Origin: Jacaranda mimosifolia
Lineage: Eukaryota; Streptophyta; Magnoliopsida; Lamiales; Bignoniaceae
Direction of reading: 5' to 3'
Length of the DNA: 64,000 bases
Assembly: GCA_018894105.1 (NCBI GenBank)
Contig: CM032122.1
Span: forward strand, 32,271,404 to 32,335,403
Positions 39,673 to 52,299 of the stretch are shown piece by piece. Both the position numbers and the translations under genes were made by a program. The notes under the pieces are model-generated. The model did no database searches, was not told the origin of the DNA, and saw only the letters and a list, made by a program, of their open reading frames with translations. Numbering within the stretch: the first letter of the stretch is position 1; each line of letters starts with the position of its first letter.

Positions 39673-40087
39673 CAACTCTATTGACTCTTCCAAGCTTCTA
39701 AAAGAAAAGAAGGAGAAGAAGTTAAATGAAATAAATCAAACTCATAGATGCACAAACCTTAATCATTCTAAGATAAACGATAAGATCCCAAAAACATCTT
39801 GTACGCAAATTCTTCTCACTAATATCAATTGATCAAATTCATCCTTAATTTCCCAAAATCACAAAGGAACTTCCCAAAGTACACAAAATACTCAGAATTC
39901 AAACTCCATCTAGAGTTCAGTGCTCGATCTTCGGAAGTGAAGATTATAGTTTGGTCGGCCATCCTAGGTGAAATCTCCTACCTCCTAGTATCAAACACTA
40001 TACCCAAAATTCAAGTTCAAACTAACCTAAACAAAAGGTTGATACGAATCCTAATAACATTCAATACCTAGGTCATTGACAAACCTA

Positions 40088-40100
40088 GGCTCTAATACCA
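40088..40100 (-). other. Primer-binding site (initiator tRNA-Met type) of the gypsy element
   Basis: The minus strand reads TGGTATTAGAGCC four bases inside the 5' LTR. It matches the usual TGGTATCAGAGC plant primer-binding site except for one base. Confidence 0.85.
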
Positions 40101-40104
40101 CCTC

Positions 40105-42775
40105 TGTAGCACCCCTCTCAGGATAACCCCTAAGCTGAGATGCCACTTCGATTCAAGCTTAAATCATAACCCACAAGATAAAACGATAGGCCCATTAAAA
40201 TTTTCAAAATTCACCAAGGACAGCAACAGGCTTCAACTTAAGCATACTACAACAAAAGCACTATATACATCCCATATGTTCAACGTAATATTTACATGCC
40301 ACAGATTTTGGATTCAAACTTAACATATCACAATATCTCTAAGCATAATATAATATCCAAATACACCCATAATCACATATAAACATCGATTCTATTCTAT
40401 ATATATATTCTCCAGTCCAAGCCTGAAGTCCATGTCCATTACTTGGCCCTGTCTGGAAAAATCAAGAATAACATAGACGGGTAAGTCCAAAGGACTTAGT
40501 GAGGAGTAAAAATCAGTATTAGATCATGAAGGCTCTGTTGAAGAGGAGTCAATTCAACAAATCATAAACTAACGAGATAATGCAAGCGAACATGAATGTA
40601 TCAAAACACAAGCATTATCAAATTTAAGGTTACTGGTAGGTGTTTGTTCGGGAGTTGTTACCGTCGGCGTGAACGGCCTAGGATCGTCTCAACGGGATCA
40701 GTTCAGGAGGAATTATCTTTCTTAATCGAATTAGTTTGAGAGGAAATGCAGACGACTCATTCGGCCTGGACAACAGCCCGATCTAGACCAAGAAACTGCA
40801 TTATCCTTGTTGCTCTATGAGCAAAATATAAACAATCAGAATACAATCCAAACAAATCAATCCTGAGTAACATATGCAATCCAACGAATCAAAATAGAAC
40901 ATGCATATCTGATTTTCATTATTTTTGTCATTCTAAACATATCAGCACGTCCCGAGCTCAACAGCTGGGAGCAACAATCCAAAATTTATCCTATATATCA
41001 AAAGAAGTGATAAACAAAGGCCAGCAAGGCCATACAAATAAAATACAGAACGGTTCAAATATGCTGACAAGGAGAATCAATCATATATCCAACAAATTCA
41101 AATAAGCCAACAAGGCCAAACAAACGATAATCAGAATGAATTCAAACTGATCGATACCAGATAAGACAACGAGAGTTCTTGGCGCCAGAATAGGAGTACT
41201 CAATTTTCAATAGAATCCAAATCAAGGAAACAACCATCATAAGGGTATTCGAATCAGTTAACAAATAATAACAAAAATTCAACAATTCACAGAATTCAAT
41301 AACCAAGATACAGTTACAGAACGGAAACAAGTTTAACCCTTACATGGGTTTATCACAAACATCATATAGGTTTAAGCAAGTGCCAGATTGGCAGACCCTC
41401 ACCTCAATAGCCTCAGAAATGCTATCACAACCTACTGGTCTGTGGGACCTAGCTCCTCGTCACCTACCCAAAAGAATGAATTTACTTTCAAAATTCCTCA
41501 TCCGACCTTATAATCACAATTATACAAATAATGGTCTAAAATCGATAATTAATCGGCTAAATCGATAGTCTCGATAAAGAAACTCTAATAACATCAGTCT
41601 CGATAAAGGAATATAATTAGGTCCTTAATTACATAATTAGCCTCGCAACATAATATCAAGCCAATATTAATAGTCCAATTATCCTTAATAACCCAATTTT
41701 CACCACTTATGTCTCAAATCCATAATTTAGGGTTTAATCTTCCAATTAACCCAAAGTTATCATATAACAATGCAAATCCGGGTCCACTAGGCATATCTAT
41801 ATATCCATGCATGCCCTTCACAATCTCAATCATGTTTTCATATCATCTTCTTCATTTGTACTCCAAAATACAAGAATTGATCATAGCAAAATCTTAAACA
41901 ATATTAATATATCAAATCCCAAACCAACTTATATATACTAAATCTTACTATCGGAACCTCAACACTAAAAACCAATCCCACCGCTAAAACCATCGCGACG
42001 AGGTGAGAATACTGCCTCAGCATCCCCACCGCCTACTATCGTCCACCACTGCCAAAAGGTGCGCCCAATGCTCTGATCAATTTTGAGTTTCGCTGCCAAA
42101 TCAACCCTTAATTGCCCGGGAAATGAAGCTGACCACCTCAACACCGCCTCGCACCACCACACTTGATTCTCCTTCACCGGTGGTCCATTTTTGCCATTGA
42201 AGATACCTGCTTGATCCTTAAGCTAAGCCCAACAAGGCCCAGTACTCAAATCCGAGCTTCAGTCATCGAAACCAACTCACCTACCACCTCCGCCGTGCTC
42301 AACCTTCAGCCTCAAATTCCCGGCAGCTCACCGATGGTCTCTAGCTACACGACACACCATGGTGTTCCTGGTGAGGTAAGGAAGGGTTTGGTTGGATTGC
42401 TCTTTTGTTCTAGGTTGTCGTCAGTGAAGGAGGTAAGGGTGCTTGGTGAAGAAATGAAGAAAATTTGGGGGGAAGGGGGGGAGGATTGCTAGATATAAAA
42501 CCATTTCCAGTAATTAGAAATTGGACCCCAAATCTTTAATCCAGTCTTCAATTGAGTCCTTTAGAATGTAGTAAAACCTCAACTCTACCCCTGGACTAAG
42601 TTAGTGCCTAACATTTGCCCCTTTGATCTAAAATATTCACAATTTGACCCACAGAATTTTCAAATGTTGGTCAATCAAGTTTTTCTCAAATTGCAATTCG
42701 ACCCCAAAACTTCCAAAAATAATAAATGATGTTAAGAAAATTCCCACCAATCATATAATTTCTAGGGGTGTTACA
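40105..42775 (-). repeat. 5' LTR of the nested gypsy element, full length (2671 bp)
   Basis: It has TG...CA ends on either strand (TGTAGCACCCC... to ...GGGTGTTACA). It shares blocks with the solo LTR at 60278-63104 in the opposite orientation, for example GTAAGTCCAAAGGACTTAGT near 40481 versus ACTAAGTCTTTGGACTTACC near 62702, and the CAGATTGGCAG/CTGCCAATTTGGC block. Short ORFs inside it (such as 42163-42492) are not genes. Confidence 0.9.
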
Positions 42776-43141
42776 TTAATAGTATTTAATATGTAACTCA
42801 ATTAATAAATACATTTACTATTTAATATTATTAAATAAATTTAATTATATAGGTAAATTATTTTAAATATGTATACTATTTAATACAATTCAAAATTGTG
42901 TAATATCATAATATATAAAGGGCTATTTAGGACTTTAACCATCAAACTAATTTTTCAGCCTTTTTTATTTTTTATAATTGCTTTTGCTATTAGGGGTATT
43001 TCAGACATTTCACAAATTTTGTCTACATTACAATTAAATTTGTCATTTTAGGGGGCTTTTTGTAATTTTCACAAAAGTGAGAACATTTTCGTAATCACGC
43101 CAAGCCTCAGGGGTGGTAGCCGTAATTCACCAAAAAATATA

Positions 43142-43770
43142 TATTGATAATATTGAAATTGTCATTTACTGCATATATCATGTAAAAATGCTATTATGTA
43201 AATATTAAATGTGTCCAATAAAAATTAGCAGCGCAAATATGCAAATTGGTTGGTTTTCTTTTTCAATTATTGAATTAGTATTACTTCATGTATATATATC
43301 ATGGTTTTTGAAGTTGCCACTGCGCTTGTCTGTGGAATTTGCTAGACAGAAAGTGCTTAAACATCTGTGTTTAAGTTATATATGTATATATATATATATA
43401 TATATATTTATCGATCATGTGTTGTTTCCAGTGCTATTCGCTCCTATAAATTTTCTAATGGCACGAACAAAAGATTTTTATAGAGCATAGACATATATAA
43501 TAGGATGTGGTACAAAAGATACAATAATATAGACATAAAATAAAAAACAAATGCTATAAATAAATTTTATGCTATATACATATATATATATATATAGTGA
43601 GGTAAGATTCAATTTCTTACATTCTTGCGAGAAATATAATTGCAAAATCTGCAATGAATTGTTAGAAATGAACTACATCCAATTCTCAATTTGTGTATTT
43701 TTTCTAACTCTAGTTGTTGAAATATCACATATAATACACATACTGACACATATGTTTATATGTGTCAGTT
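43142..43770. repeat. NLR 5' flank, distal part (continues 34997; paralogue at 48770-49160)
   Basis: TGATAATATTGAAATTGTCA, TAAATTTTCTAATGGCACGA, AAAATAAAAAACAAATGCTA and TTGCGAGAAATATAA-like phrases match 48770-49160 in the same order. Joined to 34670-34997 it rebuilds one continuous duplicated flank. It contains (TA)n tracts at about 43378-43410 and 43575-43598. Confidence 0.8.
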
Positions 43771-44075
43771 CTCATCGTGGAAAGGCATTCATAATCTTAT
43801 TTAAATTTCTAAACTTTCAAAATTATTTTGACATAATTCTTAAAAAAAAAAAAAGAAAAATTGTATTTCAATATAATCGGCAATGCTAGGTGAGAAAGTA
43901 GATACTCTTCATACTCATTTCTTCACCAAATATGCACACACACATATATATATATATATGTATGTATTTAGTCGAGCTTCGCTCCAAGTATTGATTGATA
44001 AACTTAGACTCTTTAAGGTAACATTGATCCACTCATTTTGATTCTACTTGATATTCTCCAACACAAATAAAAGTC

Positions 44076-45339
44076 CAGGGGTGGCAATTTGGGTGGATCG
44101 GGTGGGTTTGGGCTGGATTGAAGTAAGAGTATAATATTAATTCCATCAACTCTAACCCAACCCAACCTGAAAATGTTTAACCCTAACCCAACTTGAATCG
44201 TATCAGGTCATATTCGGGTCGAATTGACCTTTATTAGGTCAACTCGCAAACTCAAATCCACTCAATCCAACCTGCCAATTTGATTTTAAAAAATTATTTC
44301 AAATATTTGTTTTAAATTTTATAAATTTTTTGGCATTTTTATTTTTAATTTTATGAATTTTTAATTATTAACAAATTAAAATAGGAGTAAGGAATTATCA
44401 TAATAAATTCACATAGCTTTCTAAAAAATTTTTAACTGAACCACATAATAAATTGACTTTAGGACTTTTTGTTCCTTTCATTTTGTAGTATCTATCATCA
44501 TTATAAAACTATTGAAATCACAAAGTAACTTATTTTTAAAAATAGCATACCTTTTCAAGTCTTATTCACCAACTCTTTTTAATTTTTGTATCTTTTGTAT
44601 AAATCAAATTATCTCTTTTAACTTCCTTAAATGACATTATTTCTTTACTTTATATTGATTCAATTAAGTAGCACACAAATCAATAAAAATGTATCATCAA
44701 GCAATAAGTAAACAAGTATTTTAATTAGAGACATAATTTATCATAAAAACTTGCTTGAGTCTTTTGAATTTTTTACAACCTCGCAATAGAAAGAATTCAT
44801 GTGATCTATTTATATATACAAAATCTTGTATTGCATAATGTCTAAGAAAAATTTGTAGGACAATTTAATAGTCAAAGCAGTGTTTTGTCAACTCTTTACA
44901 GAATAACTTTCATGTCCTCTTGGATACCCAAAAGTAACTATTAGAAACAATATAAAATTATAATCATCTATCCTATATATTTGCGAAAATAAATAAGACT
45001 GAAAAATACCAAAGTAGTAATTTTGATATTGCTAAAGTTCAAATTTTCAAGTTTTTTTTTGTTATTTTATATTTTTACTCCTAAAAAATTTAAATTTTAT
45101 TTGTTTAATTTGAGTTGGGTCAAGTTAGTTCAGGTAGATTCGAGTTTTCGTGTGACCCAAAATCAAATTTTGGGTTGTTCTTATAACCTAAAATTCAATC
45201 CAACCCAACCCATTTTCTTCGAGTTCTTATTTGTGTCGACCTTATTGGATCTGAACCCAAAATAGGTCGACCCAAACCTAATTTTTTCATGTCGAACTCA
45301 TGTTGAGTTATCGTGTCGTATTGGAAATTGCCACCTCTA
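44076..45339. mobile_element. hAT-like non-autonomous element, about 1.26 kb
   Basis: The left end CAGGGGTGGCAATTTGGGTG pairs with the inverted right end TAGAGGTGGCAATTTCCAAT, a hAT-type terminal repeat. The subterminal arms are rich in GGGTTGGG/CCCAACCC. The flanking 8-mers are only weakly alike, so the TSD is uncertain. There is no transposase. Confidence 0.55.
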
Positions 45340-45451
45340 AATACAACCAGTTATGATGTGGACATATATATGTTCCTTTGACATCAGTATGATGTTGTCA
45401 ATTCTGGCAACTTGTGTTTAAGAATCTTAACAAAGAAAACCTTGCATTTGC

Positions 45452-46177
45452 CTAAGGGTGTCAAAATCAAACCCAACCTAATGACCCAACAATGATCCAC
45501 CTGGAAAAAAAAATCAGGTTTGGGTTTAATGTTTTCGGGTTCGGGTCAAATTGATTCGGACCCAAAAATGACCCGAGAATTAAAAATAAGGTTGAGTTGA
45601 TTTCGGATCAACTTTCCTAACATTAAAAAAAACAAGCAGGTGACCAAATAACCTAATAAACTTGACCTAACCCAATCCAACCCGACCCACATAAAAAATT
45701 GACTAATTAAAATAAAATTAAAATAATATATATCCAAAAATCAAAATTTTAAAAATTCAATTACTGAACAATGGTTTGTTATTTTTTTGTATTCGGAGTA
45801 CTCATGGACATGACAAGTTTTAAAGTTATTGTGTTTCTTAGACTTTAATGATTATGCCGAATTTTAGATTTTATCGTAGATCAAACTTCTATTCAATTAT
45901 AATGTTGGAATTTATAAATATAAAAAATAAAATAAATAAATCATATTGTGTCAGTTTTATTAGGTTGTGTTGGGTCAGGTTTATCAGGTTGTTGGGTGAC
46001 CTGACTAAAAATCAGGTTAACCCGAACCTGACACTATCTTTTGTGGGCCAAGTTAGAGTTGAGCATTTTGGGTTTAGCATCGGGTTGGGTTGGGTTGGGT
46101 TTGGGTTTGATATTTTTATGTTATACTCCTACCTCAACCCAATCAAACCCACCCAACCCACCTGAATTGACACCCGT
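45452..46177. mobile_element. hAT-like non-autonomous element, 726 bp, with 8-bp TSD
   Basis: The flanks carry the 8-bp repeat GCATTTGC (45444-45451) and GCATTTAC (46178-46185), one mismatch. The terminal repeats are GGGTGTCAA at the left and TTGACACCC at the right. Internal arms repeat GGGTTGGGTTGGGT/AACCCAACC motifs. No transposase is encoded; short frames inside are chance ORFs. Confidence 0.7.
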
Positions 46178-46477
46178 GCATTTACCCTAAAACCACATCC
46201 TCAAACAACTGCCCTCTGAGTACATAAAATCAATGTGAAAGAAAAAAAATGCATCCCTGCTAAAGAATTCATGTCTCACTACAAAAAAAATATTGCAGTA
46301 ACAAAATAATAAACGACAATGTAAAAATTGTCACTAATAATATGTATTAAGTGACAATAATTTTTCTTTGTTACTAGTGATATTATTTAGGTGACAGTAA
46401 TTTTTGTTTTGCCCCTTAGTGACAAAATCAATATTTTAGGTTGTGCTTTTAATAGATAATGCATGTATTTATATGTA

Positions 46478-46507
46478 CTAGAAAGGTGCACACGTGCGAT
46501 ACATGTG
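46478..46507 (-). mobile_element. Second Helitron-like 3' terminus
   Basis: On the minus strand a hairpin (arms CACATGTA/CACACGTG pairing over 8 positions with wobble, 3-base loop) at 46489-46507 is followed by seven bases and CTAG (46478-46481), then T. This has the same architecture and orientation as the 3898 end. The 5' end was not found. It is less GC-rich, so the call is weaker. Confidence 0.4.
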
Positions 46508-46509
46508 AC

Positions 46510-46571
<62 letters not shown>
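46510..46571. repeat. (TTA)n microsatellite, about 20 units
   Basis: An uninterrupted TTA/ATT trinucleotide run of about 60 bases lies just inside the second Helitron-like terminus. Nearly perfect, so likely length-variable between individuals. Confidence 0.95.
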
Positions 46572-46572
<1 letters not shown>

Positions 46573-48449
46573 TATAGAATGTTTTCTATTCATATCTGAT
46601 TCAAATGCTTCTCAAATAGACAAATAAAAAATAAAAAATACATTGTCATTTGAAGTTGTAAAATATGTTGAGCCTCTAACATAGTTTAAGAACAATTTAA
46701 GACGATTTATATTTTTTCTTCTATGGGATTTGCACCGTGCATGTGACTTATTACATTTTTTGCTTCATTCCATTTTAATGTCTACATTGTTTGTCCCACA
46801 CATAGTATTTTAATAATATGTACATTGTTTGAACCTTCAATAAAAGATGTTGAAGAACAATTCTTTTTTTTTTCCCCCAATTTTCTACCCCTTTGTCTCT
46901 CATTTTAGAATGATATTCATCATTCTTTATTGTAATTCAGATTTCATATTTGAGAGGTTATGGCAATAGTAATAAATCTTGTAGTTTCCAATGTTATGCC
47001 ATTAAGTTGAAAAATTAAGAATAGAATTTTTCATCAAAAGAATTATTACAGGAATCGATAGCAAAAACTTGATCTCTATATAAATAAATTATAATTTTCA
47101 AATATAAAAAATTTCATATGAAAATTAAAATATTTAAAATTTTGATAATAAAGAATAAACAAATGTATATTCATATTAGTTTAAAACTTTAAATTTTTAA
47201 TTGTATAAGTGCTTCACGGATTATCTTTTGCATTTGTTAAACTTGTATGTTGATAGCAAAAAGAAAACAAATATTTCTTCCCAATATAAGATTAATAAAC
47301 AACGGAATAAATTATAAAATAAAATATAAATCTATTTATTGTTCACCAACAATTGTTGCACTACTTGTAAGAGTCACTTGAATGAATTTATTCTTTTGGA
47401 TTGCATTATTGGATGTTTGGTACCTATTCTTAATGTTTAGGTATCATCCTATATCACCTCTTGGAAAAAGAAGTGGATGTTGCATATTGTAATATTTATA
47501 ATAATGTATTATTCTATGTTTATGATCTCAACATGCATAGAGAATAATATTTTGTTCCATTGACATATTATAATTATTTCCTTCTATCAAAATTGCCGCA
47601 ACTTGATAAATATTTGGAGAATTATAAATTAAATTAGTCTAATTTCATGTTTTTTACGATATGGAGTTGAATTGTTCATTGAAAGTAATAATTTAACATT
47701 TTGAAGATTTTTGCATATGAATTTATCTTCATAAATATTGTAAGTTTTGCTCACAATTATTTCTAATAAATCTAATTCTTTTAATATTTTTTATTCTCAA
47801 GCTCATTTTCTATTTTTGCAAAATATAATTGAAAGTTGCCATGCCTATTTTCATTTGGAAATTAACCCTGAAAGACCATAATATACCATGCCTTGTATTT
47901 GAAAAGTATAACTCCGCCCATGTACGTAGATGCAAGTTTGTGTCTAATTTTACATCAAATGAAATAAAGGAGGACATGCAGTTCAAGACTTGAATATTTT
48001 TTAGAAAGTTCGTAACCTCTTTTGATAGAAAAATAAACAACTTATGCAATTCATTTGACATTAAATTGAAGCAAGTCTAATTTTTTCTATTGGCACAATG
48101 AAATATGCGAGGCTCTTTTAAATCTTGCAACATCCTAATAGATGTAATTAAGTACCTTATTCAATTCATGAGTCTTTGAGCGTACATGATTATAAATTCT
48201 CAAACCTAATCAAAAAATGAGATTAAATTTTAAAATTTTCCCATACGACAATATTTCCCCGCATATATATTATTTATTTTTAAAATCATAGAGTACATAT
48301 TTATTGAAAAATCACTAACATTTTGATTGATAAGAAATCATCTATGCTTTTAGAAGCTATAAATTGGTGAATATTGACAATTGAATTATTTATGAACCAA
48401 CTCTTTTTCATTCAAAGTTATGCTGAAAGAGAGGTGCTAACTTATTAAT
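46572..48449. other. AT-rich DNA, no gene seen
   Basis: No recognisable coding sequence. It may belong to the Helitron-like element whose end is at 46478. It shows no similarity to NLR coding DNA, although an orphan NLR 5' flank begins at 48450. Confidence 0.4.
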
Positions 48450-49160
48450 TTTTAAACCATCCTTTTGACTGTTAATTAAAATAGCTAGTAGACAACTTGT
48501 AATACTTAAAAACAGCATTCCATACAGTCTGGCTATTGAATCAGACTGCACATGAAAGAAAATGTTTTTATAATCACCTTGCAACATATACAAATTAATT
48601 AGCATAATAATATATGCACTGGCTTCTCAGTTCACAAGAAGATATGATTAGTGTAATTTTTTAATTACTAATCAATTTGCAGTACATAAATCTGCCAGAA
48701 GTCAAAATTGGCAACAAAATGAGAGGATATATATCACTCTATATATGCAAGGCAAAAAATGTATATAGTGATAATATTGAAATTGTCATTTACTGCATAT
48801 AACTATATATCATGTATCTGTATCTAAGCTATATATATTTATTTGTCATTTATTGTTTGCAGGGCTATTTGCTCTTATAAATTTTCTAATGGCACGAAAA
48901 AAAATATATTTATAGAGGATATGCATATATAGATATAATCGGATGTGCTGGAAAAGATACACGATGACATAGGCATAAAATAAAAAATAAATGCTATATA
49001 AAATTTATGCTATATACAAATAGTAACGTATACTCCAATTTTATACATTCCTGCGAGAAATATAAATGCAAAATACTCGATGAGATGTTAGACTATGAAC
49101 TATATATAAAATCTCGATTTCTGTAAATTTTCTAGTTCTTGAAATATCATATGTAGCTTA
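48450..49160. repeat. Orphan copy of the NLR 5' flank (empty site for the nested insertion)
   Basis: It is colinear with 34670-34997 plus 43142-43770, but without the 8.1-kb insertion between them. Where the NLR start codon should follow (just left of 48450) there is unrelated AT-rich DNA, so the gene has been lost or the duplication was partial. Confidence 0.8.
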
Positions 49161-50879
49161 ATTTAGCAGCCATATTTAGTATCCGCAGTCAACTGGTAGG
49201 CATGGCTGGCCTGACTATTTTCATTTGGAAAAAATGGGGTAGGTGCAAATATGAATTGATATTACTAAAATCTGAAACCACGCAATCCAATAGATGTGGT
49301 ACATAATTTGCATTAATTATGCTGTTTTTTTTTTTTTTCTGAGAAAAGCACGCACCTGCACGTTGTTTCTATGCTAGCTGGGTCACAAATTCAGATTCGA
49401 TACGATTACACCAACACATTGATTAACAGTTTTCAATTGTTTTCAAATTTAATACGTAATGCTGGATATTCATATTACTTTATATATTATTTGTTAGTAC
49501 TTGTGCATAGCACAAAGATTTGTGCTAGTTTTTATGAGTACACATATCTACATGTTACTTTTATGCTAGTTGACAACTAAGACTCTATTTGGTTATCTGG
49601 ACGTAGTAATAATTAAATTTGTTTGATCGCAAAAGGAATTATAGAAACATGTCGATGAGGGTATTCCCAGAAATTAATGTCCTTGGAATTGTGAATAATT
49701 AGTCAGTGCTCCTAAGATCTACATTTCATCCAATTTGAGTGGATCCAGCTCAAACTGACCCATTGCTTGATAAATCTCATCTATTGGACCTCAATGGTTC
49801 AAATTGGACCATCTTAACCGTGATCTACCTATTAAATGGCAAATACTTATAAAAACTCTACATTTTGACATTAACAATTACTTAATTAATATTAAATTCT
49901 CTTGCAACATTTTTAGATTGCCATTTTCAAGTACCATATAACATTGACCTAGGCATTTGAGGATTTTCCGTAACTCTTTTTTTGTGGTTACAAGTTTGGA
50001 TTAACTGAACCCCAACCTCATTTCCTCGAGCTACGATTGGGAAAATATTTCCTAAACTCATACTATATGTCAAAGGATATAGTCTAGAAAAAAGATGGAT
50101 GTGTTTTATGTCACATCGTTGAAATAAGTAAGTTGGGTTTCTACATATGGTGTTGGACAATCCTTACATCTTGAGCTAGATTTTGGAGCGAGTTAGGTCT
50201 AAAGTCCATTTTTTAACATTTTCATTGATCATACCTGTACCCATCAGAAGCACAAATTGCATTTTCATGTTTCTTTCTCCTCACTTTCCTGGATCTATTC
50301 GGCGCCATTTATTCTTTTGCTGCAATCAAGTATTTCTTACGTTACACTTTTCTCCCCATTAATTCTTTATTCTTTAAATGATTGCTTAATTTCATTGTAT
50401 ATTATGGTGTACTAGAGGACGAGGAGGATCCACGATATGCGAGCCATAATCTTAGGTCTCAATACTCTGTCAATTTTTTATGTATACTGAAACAGCTGAG
50501 AGAATTTTAATTAAGCATATTTATTTGTTGTCCAAAGTAATAGCTCTAGTATTTTTAAAGTTGTTTGACTTAGAATTACAATTTATAGTAAAAACATAGA
50601 TTATATATCATCTTGAAAATAGCGCTCAATTGATTGGGAGAAAAAATGAATTTGTGATGTTATGCTTCTGCTAAATCCTTCATATCATGGGTCAATCCTT
50701 AATCTTATTTATTTATTTTCCCCCTTACCTTATAATGGTTGTAATATTTACCTTAATGTGATAAAGCTTTATTGTAATGTAAAAATAGCATGTGAAAATA
50801 TGATATTGTTTTATGTATAAATATTAAAAAAGCAACTTAGCATGAAATCAGCTGTAAATCATAATATTTCAATCACCTA
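49161..50879. other. Intergenic, no gene seen
   Basis: AT-rich DNA without recognisable coding or element structure. A (T)14 run lies near 49326. Confidence 0.4.
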
Positions 50880-52299
50880 ATTAATAGTAACATTTACGCA
50901 TATTTCATTTTATTCGTTTGACTTGAGATAATTTATATCTTGTCATTGCTACACTCCTCAGCTAAAACATATGTAAAATCTGTCTAACACATTTATTAAC
51001 TTATTATTATATTTGTTAATATTTTGAACGTACTTTAAGAGTATTACTAGAAACATGTTTAAGTTGTGTCCAAGAGCGAAATGCACTTTCAAGTATTGAG
51101 CATAAATACAACTTGATTTTAGAAACCCGTGCATTGTAAATAACTCTTTTGTTTTCGTTAATTATCAGTCTAAATGTGAGAAATAAATTTCCAAGCACAC
51201 AGAAACTTACAATTCTAAAGCACAAGAAAAGAACGAAAAGAAAAAGAGTACAAATCATCATCATTTCAATAAAATAAGACCAGCAGCTAGCAGCAACAAG
51301 GTTTAGGAGCAATTCCAACAATTCTAGCATCAATGTAGTTACTCCAGCGGCACCAACAATTCTAGTGCAAGGTGTTGGAAGATCTTTTGCACTTTTGGTT
51401 TAAAAAGTGATGATTTTGATGCCATACTATGCCAATTGTTTCAATAGATCAATTACATCCTTCAACTATTTCATTACATGAGAGAATTGTTTAAGATTTT
51501 CATCATTCAATTAATATAACTGCATGCAAAACATATCCAAGTATTTCTAACAGAAACATTTTGGATACATTTAATATATCTGATCATCGAGTGATCAATT
51601 GACCCAATAATATGACCCTCACACCTTTACGTGTGAGGTTTGAAGTTTGAACCCTAACAAACTCAAAGTGCACATGCGTGTGTTAATATAAGAAAAAAAA
51701 GTCTAATATATTTAATCTAATGACATTCCATTGTATGAGAAAAACACATTAGTCTAATAATGATAATGGTCATAATATTTCCCTTAACATAGTAATTAAA
51801 CTATATTATAATGCAAAGACATTTTTGATGTGTAAAAAACAACTACAAAGTACATTTAAAGCAAATAAGCACAAAATAGGCTGTAAAAGCCATCTTATAA
51901 TAACATATATGGAACTCTTTTTTTTTTCTTTTTAAAATTAAATTATCACTCCAAATGTGAGAAAGCACACAAACTCACAATTCCAAGGCCAAAAAAAAAA
52001 AAATGAAGAGAAGAAGAGGAAAGAAGAAAAGAAAACAGAGTACCAATCATCATCACTTCAATAGAATAATTTAGGATCAATACCAACAAATTACTGAAAA
52101 AATAGGCAACATCTGAATACCAAAATTACAAAGAGTTCATAGTTTTCTGCATAAAGTGGCTTAATTTCCTTCAAGTTGTAAATTTCAGCACCAATCTTTC
52201 TGTTCTTTGGCATAAAGTTCAGCTCCTCAAATCTCAATCACCTATTTTTTAATCCATTGCAATGAAAGCTCATACAAGAGAGATGCAACCCAAAAGAAG
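50880..52299. repeat. Orphan NLR 3'-flank fragments, partly duplicated
   Basis: About 50900-51110 matches the NLR 3' flanks at 30444-30640 and 52300-52520 (TTTGTTAATATTTTGAACxx and neighbouring phrases). About 51150-51320 and 51940-52100 match each other (AAATGTGAGAAA, AAACTCACAATTC, TACCAATCATCATCACTTCA-type phrases). No NLR coding sequence lies between. These are leftovers of further rounds of local duplication. Confidence 0.6.

Larger units (their letters stand above)
35934..42775 (-). mobile_element. Ty3-gypsy LTR retrotransposon, nested, defective
   Basis: It begins TGTAACACCC and ends GGGTGTTACA, with a perfect 5-bp TSD TTAAT (35929-35933 and 42776-42780). The LTRs are 40105-42775 (5' in element orientation, 2671 bp) and 35934-36827 (3', 894 bp with an internal deletion). 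On the minus strand a primer-binding site complementary to initiator tRNA-Met and a polypurine tract lie next to the LTRs. The coding remains run gag, protease, reverse transcriptase, integrase on the minus strand, the gypsy order. The element interrupts the outer MULE-like element and is broken by many stops and deletions. Confidence 0.92.
35008..43131. mobile_element. Long-TIR MULE-like element carrying a nested gypsy element
   Basis: The ends are inverted relatives: the left end reads GGCTACCATATTTGAGGTTT and the right end, inverted, GGCTACCACCCCTGAGGCTT. Similarity continues for roughly 200 bases with indels. The flanks carry a 10-bp direct repeat with one mismatch (AAAAAATGTA at 34998-35007, AAAAAATATA at 43132-43141), which fits Mutator-type insertion. 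The paralogous DNA at about 48755-48775 has one uninterrupted AAAAAATGTATATAG, an empty site. Without the gypsy insertion the element is about 1.3 kb and has no ORF, so it is non-autonomous. Confidence 0.65.

Noticed and set aside
42163..42492. 109-codon ORF on + that looks moderately coding
   Set aside because: It is within the 5' LTR of the gypsy element and on the opposite strand to its genes; not a host gene.
43965..43990. Short hairpin GAGCTTCGCTC that might be another Helitron end
   Set aside because: No CTRR terminus at the right distance on either strand.
47810..48061. 83-codon minus-strand ORF next to the orphan NLR flank
   Set aside because: I checked whether it was NLR-derived; it shows none of the NLR motifs and no other recognisable domain.
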